In this document: piece by piece, positions 12,303 to 24,858 of the stretch
How positions within the stretch are numbered: the stretch's first letter is position 1
Layout of the letters: every line of letters starts with the position of its first letter
Assembly: GCA_963693365.1 (NCBI GenBank)
Contig: CAVNZM010000001.1
Location: 3,658,001 to 3,722,000, forward strand
Length of the DNA stretch: 64,000 nucleotides
Direction of reading: 5' to 3'
DNA from: Amoebidium appalachense
Lineage: Eukaryota > Ichthyosporea
Position numbers and translations under genes: made by a program
The notes under the pieces: model-generated
The model's database searches: none
Seen by the model: the letters and a program-made list of their open reading frames with translations, nothing else
Told to the model about the DNA's origin: nothing

Positions 12303-13105
12303 CTGGGAGGGGAATGGGGTCAAATCAATGTGAATATTGCAAAAGGCAAATGTGTTCCGAAGAAATGAAAATGCAAACCATGTAAATATCACAGACCTTA
12401 ACTTATAGTATGTTTATAGTGTATGTAGTATATAACTCCTTGGCATTTCAGTCTACATCAATTTTCAACCAAGACTCCTTATACTGCAGGCCTAAAAAAG
12501 AAAGCTGTGATACGATTGTTTTCCACCCTTAACACGATAGAACGCCGTTTGATCATAATAATTGCCATGATTCTTCTTTTTCAAGTGTCCTTAAGCACAA
12601 CAAAAAAGGGAATGAACTTGAAACCCGGTGCTTTAGTTCAAACGCCAATTGTGCAATTTGCACGCATATCCCGCCTTTTGATGGCATTTTTGGCTGCTAA
12701 AAGTATGATACAGACATCATCCTAGGTGCTAGGTGAGTGTTGCTGCCATTTACCATTACGGTATGTATTTGTAGCGGGGCAAGGGCGGGGGGACTTGGGG
12801 GAGATGGAAGGGCTTTTTTTTTGGGGGGGGGGGGGGGGGTTTAAGGCGTGTAATAATGCCAAGAAAACAGAGCAAGCTCTTTACAACAATAATAAACCTA
12901 AGTTAAACATGTGAACCTCTGGAGGAGCTGTATTAGGCTATATATAGAAATAGGGACTAATTATAGACACACCTCCCAGGACGGTGCGTTTTGCTGCATG
13001 CCTCCATGTACGACACACACGGCTGCACACCCGCACCACCGTAGGCACGTCCAAAAAATAGAATATGCACGGTAGGAGCTCCACTGTGTGCGTACGTGTA
13101 TGTGT

Positions 13106-13196
<91 letters not shown>

Positions 13197-13278
13197 CCTG
13201 TGTGCGTGCCTGTGTGCGTGCCTGTGTGCGTGTGTGCGCGCGCGTGCGTGTGTGTGTTTGTGGATGCGCGTGCACACC

Positions 13279-13309
<31 letters not shown>

Positions 13310-15118
13310 AAAGTGTGTGTGTGTGTGTGTGTGTGTTGGGGGGGAGGGGGGGGGGGGAAGGGGGAGGAATCAACCGTATGTTGGGAGGTTGTCAAACCTG
13401 GCACTACATTAACAACAGGTCAGAGTGACAAGAACGTTCATTGGTTAAGTTCACTGGATAGGCCACGGAAGAATGCTGTGGATAAACTTTAAAGATAGTG
13501 GTGGTGAGGGAGAGGGGGTGGGGAGTTAGGGGGGGGGGGGGGGAGGGGGGGGGAGGAAGGGGGGTTAAGTGAGAATTGGCGGCAAGGGGGAAGCGGAGAT
13601 GGGCAAAACGATTTATTGGGTAAAGGTTAAGATTGGAGTGTGGGGGGGGGGGGGGGGGGGGGGGGAGGGTGAAAGAGAGGAGGGGAGGGGAAGGGGGGAG
13701 GGGGCTGAAGTGGATCTGGACAGCCTCAGGTTCTACGCGACCATGCTTGATCAGTATTTTAAACACGGGCATAATGGCCAGACTATAAAAAGATCCAGTA
13801 CCATACCTGGTAGCCCCTGGATGTTTATGGCTTCCGTATCAGCACCTGTCCCTGAGAGATGCTTCGTGGGTGCGTGTGGTTGCACACCACTACTGCCCAC
13901 GCCTTGTGGCATTTTTTACCGTGACTTGCAAAAGGTCAAAAACGTCTCAGATCTAGATAATGCATAGGTTAGAACCATAACTGCAAACAATGGTCAAAGA
14001 GGACAGAAGTAAACGCGCTGATTCCTGTATAATTGGGTCAGTTATGTGTAGGTGCAGATGTCCACTTGAACCTACAACATGGGGTTTTTATGCTCAGCTC
14101 GCCCCAAACTTAGGATAAGGCCAATGCATATGGAGCCTCGGAGGCTTGGGCTATGATCCTCCCGAGGCCGGATCCCAACTGGGTGAGAAAACACGACGCG
14201 TCAGACAAAAAGACACGAGCGGCAGCATAGTGCTCAGCTCAGGTTGTCTTAGTGTTCTCGTCCTCTTTGCTTGTTTCCTGGCCTCAGAGAGTTGACAACC
14301 ACAACAATACGAAGCTGACAACCCCAAAGACTCAAAAAAATGCGTACAAAAACCGGCCGGACTGAAACAACAGGGAGCCGCGTCAACCTGCGTGCCAATC
14401 AAATGAATTCTTGCTTTTGCTTTTCGCCGGTTTTGTGGAATGTGGAGAGTTCCCGCGGAGCAGCCCGCAGCCGTACGCAGCTGCGTCGCGTAACATCGTG
14501 GTGTGTGCAGTGGCCAGACGCACTCCTCCGGGAAGTTATCACTCTTCACAAAGGAAAAAAAAGAGCATTGACGGAAAGTAAGCTGATAAATTCGGAGGGC
14601 TTACATTCCCTAATCACGGGATGGATTACTTTCCGAACGTTGTTTTGCTGTTGCCGGAACCGTTGTGTGCACTGTTGCGAAATGATAAACTTGATTTAGC
14701 CTTATATGGGCCTTGGGTTAACATGATTCCTGATTCAAAAGCCGCAACCCTATAGCCATTGGCCAGCCATCACTGCTGATATTTTACCGGTGATTACACT
14801 GATAGAGTAATGCCTTGTCATCAGCTCAAGCAGTCAGTGCTCACAGTCTCGCAGCTTGCAGTGACGCCCCCTGCATCTGTGCATGCACACGTGCGTACGG
14901 CACACATATGGCAGGCTGGGTGTGCACACACAGTCCCTTCTCCCTCTGGACGCATGGTACGATGCATCATTACACCCGCACGCCTATGCGTACGCACCAA
15001 CGCACGGACGCGTACCTCCACTCACCTTGACGGAATGAAGACATGTGACACACGCGCCGTGGGTATACGTACAACACAAGTACACACGTACAGCTTCCCC
15101 TCCCCCCCTCTCTCCCTT

Positions 15119-15630
<512 letters not shown>

Positions 15631-15941
15631 GCACTAGCACAAAGGCACATAAACAGTCAGTGACACACACAGCCTTGATGCCCAATGCGCGGGCAGGGCA
15701 GACACATCCACCTACAGCACTGAGCTCGGCAGCAACACATTTGCATGGCATGTCTTCGGCATCGATACATACATGCATATTCGAGTCCATGATATGTCAA
15801 GCCGCCACATGTATATGGCTGGTGCGGGCACTCTAAAAAATTAGAGGAATAGCCTCGAATCAAATACACTTGACGGGAGAAGCCCGCACACGCGGGCCTG
15901 AAAGTTTTGTTGCAGCTCTAATTCCATCGCAAATTTTTTGG

Positions 15942-15985
15942 TCAGTGACGTCAGCACCAACATACGTAGGGCGAGCGGAGCCGCA
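15942..15985. promoter_or_regulatory. CRE-like palindrome, copy 1
   Basis: TCAGTGACGTCAGCAC contains the perfect palindrome TGACGTCA (15946-15953), the canonical CREB/ATF site. AGGGCGAGCG follows. Copy 2 is at 16292-16350. Regulatory function is inferred from the motif only. Confidence 0.4.
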
Positions 15986-16291
15986 AATGACAGGCGCATG
16001 TATTTGTTTAAAGGCGCGTGTAATTTGTAGCTACAAGCATGTTGCAGTTCTGCTGCCAAGTACACTGCGGTACAGAGGAATCAGTACACGCTAAGCACAG
16101 AAGTCAAGAGGATCATCCGAAAAGCACATGTGAGATCTGTACGTGCTCTCAAGAGGATGCGCTGATGATGTTGCGGTCCGATCCGAATTCTTAACCGGTT
16201 AACCGATTCCGACTCGATTCCGATTCCTAGGCCGATTCCGATCCGATTCCCTATTTCGATCCGAATCGGAAGCGATCTTCGCCCCAGATGA

Positions 16292-16350
16292 CTCAGTGAC
16301 GTCAGCACTATGGGCACGCCAAGGGCCCAAGGTGCCTCGCAGGGCGAGCG
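16292..16350. promoter_or_regulatory. CRE-like palindrome, copy 2
   Basis: The same 16-mer TCAGTGACGTCAGCAC (TGACGTCA at 16297-16304) recurs 351 bases from copy 1 and is again followed by AGGGCGAGCG, with a GC-rich GGGGCGAGCG expansion. Confidence 0.4.
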
Positions 16351-17369
16351 CCGGGGCGAGCGCAGCGAGCCCCGGCAGCGAGCAAGTTAACGCTAACAAA
16401 GCCTACAAGAACCCTTCCTTTCCAGTCAGTGAACTGATACAGCGCAATAAAAAAGTAATTCGAATTCTACCCGATTGACCCGATTCGGAATTGGTTCCGT
16501 ATCGGTTCCGTCCACTGAGCCTCGGTCCGGTCCCACCCGGAGATCGTGTCGACGCAATTCATTTATTATGCCCCCTATCTTCTTGGGTTGTCTTCTATGC
16601 GGACAAGTACGCATGCACGCATGGTGTTATGATCTATGCACGCATGGTGTTATGATCTATGCAATGACTACTGTCGGCTTCATAAAACGATTGCTCGGGG
16701 CCTTATGTACGACTGGGGCTTGACAATGTAATGATAGAATAGCATTACAAACTAGTAACCACGTTACACCGATTACTATTAGCACTAGCATTATGTCACG
16801 TGCACGGTACCGGTGACACCTTTTCTACGTCCTTAGGAATACAAGCGAACTAGTCACCAGAATCAAACTATCCACTCGATTAATAGCCATTTTAAATTCT
16901 TAACGCCAACCCAAGCCAAACATTCGGTACAAACAACAATAAACTCCGACCACTGCAAGAAGGGCAATAAGACCGGGTGCATGCGACAAAAACCAAAAGA
17001 ATTCGTAAGAACGTCGTGTGCTTATTACTGATGACCCAACCCCCCGACCAAAAAAAAACAAAACCTTGCACTGCATAAACACAGAAAGAAACCCTTACAA
17101 CACAAGCAATCTCAGGAGAAGGAGGCGAGGGGGAGACGGGGGAAGGGGTGTGATTCTGAATTAAAAGGGGCTGGTGTGTTGGTGAAGACAAAACGTAATA
17201 CAGAAGGGGTACGCCGAGGGGAGTTAGGCACCGGGTGAAGGGGGGAAGGGGAGGGGGGGGGGGGAGGATATGAAGGGGGGGGGGGGGGAGGGAGGGGGGG
17301 GATTAGATTCTCTATTTCCACAACCCATGGGTTGTGGAAATAGAGAAAGAGAATGTGGGGGGAGAAGGT

Positions 17370-19036
17370 CTAGTCGAATCGACGATACACGTGGGTGAAC
17401 TTGCGGCTAAAGGGGTGCACCTGCATCTCCTGCACCTTGTAGATGATCATCTGTGCGTGCAGTGGATTGTTAGATACGGTGCATGGCGTGAATGGGTTAA
17501 TATTTACACTTGATTTGGGGCATATGTCACATATAGTGCGCGGTTTGGCACATTGTCGCACGGCCACATACACATATGTCGCACACCTTTACACACACGC
17601 ACACGGACGTGTTGGAACGCTACTTGCTACAGGCACACATGCGGCACACGCACACACACACACACACGCACGTGCACACACACACACAAACACACACACG
17701 CGCACACACACACACACACACACACTCACTCACTCACACACACACACACACACAGACGGTCCCCCCGACCCGTCCCCCTCCCCTCCCCTCCCCCCCCCCC
17801 CCCCCCCTCAACACACACACACGAATCCCCTCCCCCCCACCTCCCCCCCTCTCCCCCCCCCCCCCTCCCCTAAACACACACCTCATTGCGCAGACTGGTA
17901 AGATCCTCGAGCGTAAACGGCTGCATCTGGATTGGTCTGCGGTCATACTCGGATCTAGACCACGTCTCCCTCACACGTGTGCCCCTGTCATTAAAGCGCA
18001 CCCGCGTTTTGCGCCTTAGCAAATCATCCTCTTCGTCCCGTTTTACTTTAACGACCTTGCAGCCGTCGGGTACATCCTGCAAGGGGAAATATCCGGCATG
18101 TTTCGTTAGCAAGTTGACTATGATATTACGGGGCAAGGGGAGGAGGAGGAGGAGGGGGGGGGGGGGGGGGGGGGGGTGGGTATGCGGTGTGATGGGAAGG
18201 GTTGTTGGTGGTGGTGGTGGTGCAAAACTCACATGAAAAGGAATAGGGCCGTAACATCATACATCATAGGCTGTATGTGCGTGTGTGTGGTTGTGTCTGT
18301 GTGTGTACGTGTATGCGCTTGACTATCTGGGTGAGTGGGCGGACGGGCATTATGGGCGGTGGGGGAAGGTAAGGTCGGAGGAGATGGGGCAGGGGATGCC
18401 ATGACTGCATTACACCGACGACTCCGCGACCACAAACATGAACCGTCCAGAAGACAGCGCAGTAAAATGATTTGACATACCCCGAACCCAAAAAAACCAA
18501 GGCTATGCCACATGCAGCATACGGGGGGTTTGCGTTACATAGCACGGAGGACATATTCATTCAGGACAACAACACAATGCAGACCACAGCGCACATCGAT
18601 CATCATCAGGTTGGAGCCCAATTCATCCACACCGGGGGCGAGGTGGTTACCGCACGAGGCATGTGCGCATGTGCGCAGGAGGAGAAGAAAGGGGGGGGGG
18701 GGGGGGGGGGGGGGGGGGGAGGGGGGGGGAGGGGGGGGGGAAAAAGAACGTGTTCATGCACACCTTGACCATGTTATCCCAGGCAAGCACGGTCAGCTGG
18801 GAGCCAGTCATGCTTGCATTCTGGTTGTAGCGGTCGTACCAGGCCTTCCTCTTTGTGGGCCCCTTGATGATCTCACCCACTAGCTGCGTCAGCGATACGT
18901 TGCCAAAGAGTCCACCGGAGCTGGAGTTCGTGCGTGTGGCTACTGGTTTGGGCTCTGTGGATGGGGGAAAAAAAGGGGGGGGGGGGGGGGGGGGGAGGGA
19001 CGGGGGATGGAGGGAGGTTGGGTGAGTGTGTGAAGA

Positions 19037-19090
<54 letters not shown>

Positions 19091-19532
19091 CAAAGTGAGC
19101 GTGTTTTTGTGGGCTGCACGTGTGTCGATGTGCCTGTATATGTGCGTGCGTATTGCACACCCTCCATCAACATGCACACTATTAGAGCACCCACGAGCAC
19201 CATACCAAACCACTTCACTTAAAAACAACCCACCTATAACCCAACACAAAACGTCTTCTCTCCGCGTTGTTCCCCCCGTTCTTTCCCTTTCCTTACTTTT
19301 TCCCCATTTGTTGTTCAAAAAACGCAAGTCTCATACTACCTGCCCCCAAAGCGCCTGGTTGCCTTCGCATAACAAACGATTCATCACTATACAGCCGCGT
19401 GTTAACTTTCTTCTCGTGTGGACTCAGTACGGGTTGCCAGGAGGGAAGGTTTCGTCTGTGCTTGGGTTCGGGCCCCTGAGACACAGTGTCTACGTGTTCG
19501 TTGACTTCCTCGTCATAGGCTGCTTGCGGTAG

Positions 19533-19567
<35 letters not shown>

Positions 19568-19788
19568 GTGTGTGTGGGCATTGATGCGTGCACGCAGGCC
19601 AAGGATAAAGGGTGGGAGGGGCGCCGGGGGGTGATGTATGTGTTAGAGGGTTGGAAATATGGAGGAGACAACAGGGGGGGGGGGGGGGGGGGGGGGGGGA
19701 GGGGGGTAGGGGGCGGTTAGCATGCGCACAATACGAAGTACGAATCACAACGCTTTTGGATATGCACACCCGGTATATGCAACATTTT

Positions 19789-19836
<48 letters not shown>

Positions 19837-21005
19837 AGGAAGAGCCGGAAGCACAGTTGCTCAGGAAAGGCTTGAGAGTGTCTTAGGTGTGCTTGTGTGA
19901 GTGTGTGTGAGTGAATGAGTGAGTGAGTGAGTGAGTGAGTGAGTGAGTGAGTGAGTGAGTGAGTGAGTGTGTGAGTGACTGAGTAGAGTGCCGCCTATGC
20001 AATCACGGCTTGTCTGCTTTTGGGTTAGGCATGTGTGCATATGTGCGCATGCACACATCTGTACATGAATGTGCGCATCTATGCGTGTGCATGTATGAGC
20101 CTTAGCGCATGTACAGACATGTGCGTGTGGGTGGGAATGCCAGCTTGTGTGTGTGTGCGCACAAATGCAAACTGTGTCTGCACGTGTGAATGGTCATGTG
20201 TGTGATGTTGGTGGCTGTGTGTGCTTGTGCATGTGCATGCTGTACCTAGGCGTGAGTGAGCGCACGCACACGGTATGTCAATGCGCGGGTGTGCACGTAC
20301 GTGCTGTGCCTATGTGTGTGTGCACAAGCTCGTGTGTGTTATGTGGCAATGTGTGCATGTGCATGCAAACGTGTGTGCTGTGTCCTTGTGTGAATGTGAA
20401 CGTGCACGTGGGTGCTGCAATGGGTGTATGTGTGCGTATTTGTGTGCTGTGTGCCCGTATGTGTGTCTACATGTGTATGTCTGTGCATGTGCATTGTGTG
20501 TAGGTGTGAATGCCCACGTGCACGCTTGTGTGTTTGCATGTACATGCCAACGTGCGTGTGCATCCACATGTGTTGATATGCCCATGTGTGGGTATGTGTG
20601 TGCATTCCCGCGTTGTGCTTATGTGAGCATGCGCTTTTGCATGTGCCTGCTCATGTTCGTGTGCATACCTGTGTGCGTGTGCAGCACATCATGCCCATGT
20701 GCGTGTATGCGCATGTGTGGGTGCCTGCACATGTCCGTGCTGTGTCTGTGTGCATGGTGTGTCTGTTTGCACGCACACCTCTGTGCTCTGTCAGAGTATG
20801 CATGTGCACAATCGACGAGCACACACTGGCACTCTATTGCGGTGGATGCATGTGGTAGCACTGACACGTATTGGTAACCACGAACACATGGACACGCTCT
20901 AGCAAACACACACACACCTCCCTGTCGGCGCCCACACACACACACACGTCCGCGCAGGCGCGCGCACACACATACAAACACACGCGCATGCGCGCATGCA
21001 CACAC

Positions 21006-21086
<81 letters not shown>

Positions 21087-22034
21087 CACACGTACCAAGG
21101 GCAACCTCACACCCGAGAGATTTGTGACTGAGTCGTTCAGAAAACATGGGATGGCGCCGGTAACAATGTTTAGCTTTGCACCGCCTCTCCTTCTCAATGT
21201 TGGGGCATTATCCGCCTGAGGAAAGTCGATGTTAGAATAAAGTGTGGCAAAATGGATGACAGGACCAAGTGTTCACCTAAACAGGCACGCCTTTGAGCCG
21301 GGGGGAAGAGGGGCGGGGGGAGAGGGGGGAGGGGCATAAGATTGTGGTTTAGAGTAAAAGTACACGTTCATGAAGGAATATACAATTGATAAACATGGAA
21401 ACAAGAGCGCAGATATAGAGTATGCATCCATATCCAGGGCACATCCTTTGAAGAAGGAGAAAGAGGGAGGGGGGTGCGCGGGGGGCGGGGGGGGGGGGGG
21501 GGGGGGGGGGGGGAGGGGAGGGGGCGGAAGAGATGCAGGGCATGACACACTGTATGGCTTGTGCAATCAACGACGTGGTGTAGTCGCAGGCTGGGGAGAT
21601 TAGATTTCTCGATCTCATTTGGTTCTTGCTTTCCCTTCATTATTTCCTCCCCTTTTAGATTTTTATCACACCCTCGCCCGCTTATTATCTTCTATTTCTT
21701 GGATTTTTCTATCTTTATCTCATGGCATTTCATTTTATTTCGTTTTATTTTCAATGGGTGGGTGGGTGGGTGGGTATGGGACGGAGGTAAAGACAATGGC
21801 TGTGTGGATGTGGATGGCTAGAAGCCAAAACATGGGGCGGGACTTTTTTTTTTTTTTTTTGGTGGGGGGGGGGGGGGGTGAGGGGGGGGAAGAAGAAGTG
21901 GCGCGGGAAGAATGACAACAGGAAAAAGTATTAAAAAAGCATACGACCTAACCAGTCTAATTTCACCTACTCTTCCCCCCACTCCCTTGCCCTTGCTCCC
22001 CTCCCTCCCTTCCAGCCTCTCCTTCCCCCCTTCC

Positions 22035-22067
<33 letters not shown>

Positions 22068-23113
22068 ACGGCACCCCCCACAAAAAAAATAATAAATTTG
22101 AAAATAAGCCACCACCATCATGTCAATACCACGAGCACATCAAGAGGCGGGGGGAGGAGGGGGTGGGGAGGGGTAATTCTTCAGCGTAGCTCACACCAAA
22201 ACATGTGTACGGGTCCTATGCTCTCTCTTCGTGTCTGTTTGCGTCCCCCATATTGGAATGCAGATACATATGCAGCGTGGTGTATGGTGTGAGTGTTCGT
22301 GTGAGTGCAGCTCTGTCTGTGCTTAGTGCACGTTCGTAGTGTGTGTGCGCGTGTGTGCACGTGCGCAGATGCGTGCGCAAATGTTTCCACATGTTTTGAA
22401 CCATTAAACCCTGCATACGATCCAACTTTGCTGTGTCCATGTACAGGACTTCATTGTGTGCATGCAGTACTAGTGTTATTGTGTGCGTGCAGTACTAGTG
22501 TTATTGTGTGTGTGCAGCACTAGTGTGCGTGTGGTACTGGTATTACTGTGCGCATGCAGTGCTAGTATAATTGTGTGCGTGCAGTACTAGTATTATTGTG
22601 TGTGCAGGTTCAACCACTCTAATGCTGGTAGACCCGGGGACAGGGGAGGGAGAATGGGGGGGTTGCCGTGGAGGGGATCAAGCGGGGGGTAGTTTTTAAA
22701 AAGATAAGTTTTCTGTATTAGGTGAACAGACTTAAAGAAACATTAAATAGTCAGGACATCAAACATACCTCTAAAGCATCACATGGCTCCCGCCGTCTAA
22801 ACTGAGGTAGCCGTTCGCGCGTGGTTGCGTGTTCCTTAATCTCTACAAGTTTCTGCAGGTGTGCAAGGGCGCCTGTATTGTCCCCGTTTGGTTGCGACGC
22901 GCTCTCATAATCCCACAAGTCGTATTTGTACTCATCTTCAATAGCTTTCCTATTTTCATATTTTCTTAGCGTGTGAAGATCGTTTGTGCTAAAATGACGT
23001 CTCAGATCACAATCCCCCTCTCCGTCTTCTTCGTCTATTTCAAGTTGATCTGCCAGGCTCTCGTTGCTTGGAAGGTGGGCCACATTGGGCATGGATGGCA
23101 TGTACATGGGCAT
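17370..23113 (-). CDS. candidate protein phosphatase 1-binding protein (374 aa, six exons)
   Basis: Exons: 22769-23113, 21096-21215, 19340-19532, 18764-18954, 17882-18076, 17370-17450 (TAG). All junctions are GT-AG and phase-consistent, giving 374 residues. The start ATG at 23113 is preceded by CACC and an in-frame TAA a few codons upstream. Exon 5 carries KTRVRF (RVRF at residues 308-311), which fits the RVxF docking motif for the PP1 catalytic subunit. It is followed by EYDRRP and a conserved-looking C-terminus ending in HPFSRKFTHVYRRF. The N-terminus is acidic (DEEDGEGD) and the middle Ser-rich (TRTNSSSGG). No signal peptide or membrane segment is seen. PP1 regulators commonly have an RVxF motif in a basic/acidic disordered region, so the role is inferred from one short motif; the family is otherwise unrecognised. 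Introns hold (GT)n, poly-G and (GTGA)n. Confidence 0.75.
18077..18763 (-). repeat. intron with G-runs (C-tract near donor in sense)
   Basis: Plus-strand G blocks at 18151-18176 and 18690-18740 are C-tracts in sense; the second follows the donor at 18763 within about 25 bases. The rest is unique sequence without an evident exon. Confidence 0.6.
19674..19790 (-). repeat. dispersed repeat copy beside G-run
   Basis: After a G-run the plus strand reads GCATGCGCACAATACGAAGT, matching the GAATGCGTTAAAAAGTACGA... start of the copies at 61614 and 62007. It ends at a second T-run/G-run (19787-19835). Confidence 0.6.
19907..19978. repeat. (GTGA)n tetranucleotide microsatellite
   Basis: About 16 tandem GAGT/GTGA units with few interruptions, inside an intron of the PP1-binding-protein candidate. 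Confidence 0.95.
19980..21095 (-). repeat. intron of degenerate TGTG/CATG alternating sequence ending in (CA)n
   Basis: Nearly 850 bp of GTGTGCATGTGC-like alternating purine-pyrimidine DNA (20030-20870), then (CA)n with GC interruptions (20905-21084). Open frames here are translations of the repeat. The donor of exon 21096-21215 lies at its right edge. Confidence 0.7.
21216..22768 (-). repeat. intron with dispersed repeat, T/G junction and minisatellite
   Basis: Contents: a dispersed-repeat copy beside G-runs (21330-21520), a (GGGT)n block (21755-21775), a T-run joined to a G-run (21845-21880), a C-run (22036-22067) and a GTACTAGT-type minisatellite (22448-22610). No exon is seen. Confidence 0.6.
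22448..22610. repeat. minisatellite, about 25-bp unit
   Basis: Six to seven diverged copies of a unit containing TGTGTGCGTGCAGTACTAGT followed by GTTAT. Units differ by point changes and one short copy. Confidence 0.85.
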
Positions 23114-24674
23114 GGTGGTGAGTTATCGAGCGCGCAAAAACGCACACACACGCTGAAAATAAGACCAGAAATATTTGAAATTGAGGGTAGCCAATTAGGG
23201 GCTACGCTCTATGATGGTGAAACAACAAAAGATGCAGAAGAGGCTAGCCCTATTGTGCTAAATCTGGTTGACAAGTTTCTAAACGCACAATACTAGCGTA
23301 CTTGAACAACTTAACCGTTGAATGCTCTATAGCGAAACGTTTGATGGCAAAAAAGCTCAAACTGCCCAGATGTGCGCCGGTACCACGAGTTTTCTTGATT
23401 TTGGATTCTCATTCCTGTTTTGAGGATATCTAGGGAAACGAAAACGTAGATGCACTAAAGATGGGTAGGTGGCTGCTATTCAATGCGCAACCAAAAAAGG
23501 TTTCCTATTGAACAACGGCAAGTAAATTTCACTATATTTAATGATGCCTATAACCCCTTATACAGCCTCAACGGACGGTGACGGGGTGAATACGTGCACA
23601 TAGCCTGACGCTTTCGCATGATGCGGCTTTCGTTTGTTTGCAAACTATGCCGTAAAAGCCGTCTAAAGCTTTACATGACTTGGATGCTTACAGCCCCAAT
23701 TAGAAAATTTGTAAACAGATTTTGTGCTTTTAAAAGCTTTCAACACCAATCATAGTTGGTATAAATATAAAGTGGATCACCGAATTTTTATACCGTTTCA
23801 CTTCGGCATACCCGCATGCCACAATCAGACTATCCCGAATATCGATATACTAGCTTCAATGGTACAACCGGGCCCTTCGGACCCGCCTTATACATCGTGC
23901 TTATACATCACAATGTAGAAGAAGACCTAGCCAACTGTAACACCACACCATTGCAGCGATAAAAGAAGCCTTAGAGAAAGAAAAGAAGAAAAAAAATAAA
24001 AATAGGGGAAATGGGTAAAAGACTGGGAATGAAAACGAAAAAACGTAGTGCACAGGGCATTGCAAATATGTATGGTGCAGTGACCCCATATGCATCAACA
24101 TAGCGCACGACCTGGCCTTATCCACGGGAAGCGGTATACCTACGGACTTTTCCAGGGGCGTGCGTTATCCCATCTGTTGCGGAGATATTCAGTCATCCAC
24201 ATTTGAGATAACCTGGGATACAAAACTATTAACAAAACGTATTTTGGGACTCTTTTAGGATAACTTACTGTCATAAATGCAAAAGTGCTGTAGGATAGGT
24301 TTACACAATTGCGTCTGGATTTGGCTTTAAAGTGGTAAACATATCCAAAGAATGCTTGCCGCCTGGCACATGATGTTAAAGAGGGTTGTGCCAGTTTCGC
24401 GTCATGTTTCAAAATGTAAATTCACCAGCATTTTGTATGCGATATAATTATCATGATGTTTTTCCAAAAATCTATTTTTTTGTATTGGTTATCAAAGTAT
24501 TTCTACAAAATGTTTACTTGATGCAAACCAGCTGCATTTTTGCACATTGTACTCTTCTTATGGCTAAAACAAAGTTATACTATGCTGTAAAACGATATAT
24601 ATAATATATTAAAATGTTTTTGTAATTAGTTTTTTTTAGTTTTTTACTAGTTTTTAGTTATTGACATATTGCAG
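23114..24674. other. AT-rich region upstream of the PP1-binding-protein candidate
   Basis: Ordinary AT-rich sequence with almost no microsatellite, unlike most of the window. It should hold the promoter of the minus-strand gene starting at 23113. TTTTCAG at 23151-23157 (minus strand) could be an acceptor for a 5'UTR intron. A plus-strand open frame (to 23296) has no other support. Confidence 0.5.
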
Positions 24675-24858
24675 GTACATAACGACACCTGATATGATTG
24701 AACATGTATCACACGTGCTGCGGGGCTGGTGCTCTGCAAACTTAGAGTTGGTGATTGGCTCGATGTCGCAGGACCAGTTGCCCGCAGTTCGAGCTAACAG
24801 ACACGACCCGGAGACTTTGGAACTAGTGCACTCATGGGCACGATTTCACAGTAAATAG
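24675..24858 (+). CDS. possible terminal coding exon, unknown protein
   Basis: TATTGCAG at 24667-24674 is a plausible acceptor, followed by 60 open codons (YITTPDMIEHVSHVLRGW...) to TAG at 24856-24858. Composition looks protein-like and free of repeat. AATAAA signals follow at 25282 and 25422. No upstream exon was found and no family is recognised; it could be a chance ORF. Confidence 0.4.

Noticed and set aside
14151-14699. Overlapping ORFs of 132 (-) and 119 (+) codons in unique DNA
   Set aside because: No splice signals, motif or Kozak support; each is the shadow of the other. An LRR 5' exon here cannot be excluded.
19907-19978. Telomere-like or origin repeat
   Set aside because: GTGA tetranucleotide is an ordinary microsatellite inside an intron.
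22448-22610. CRISPR-like array
   Set aside because: Regular repeats but no unique spacers, wrong unit size and eukaryotic context; a minisatellite. The same applies to 55256-55730.
22973-23296. Plus-strand ORF with protein-like end (LVDKFLNAQY)
   Set aside because: Two thirds lie antisense to the first exon of the PP1-binding candidate, and no acceptor or upstream exon fits.
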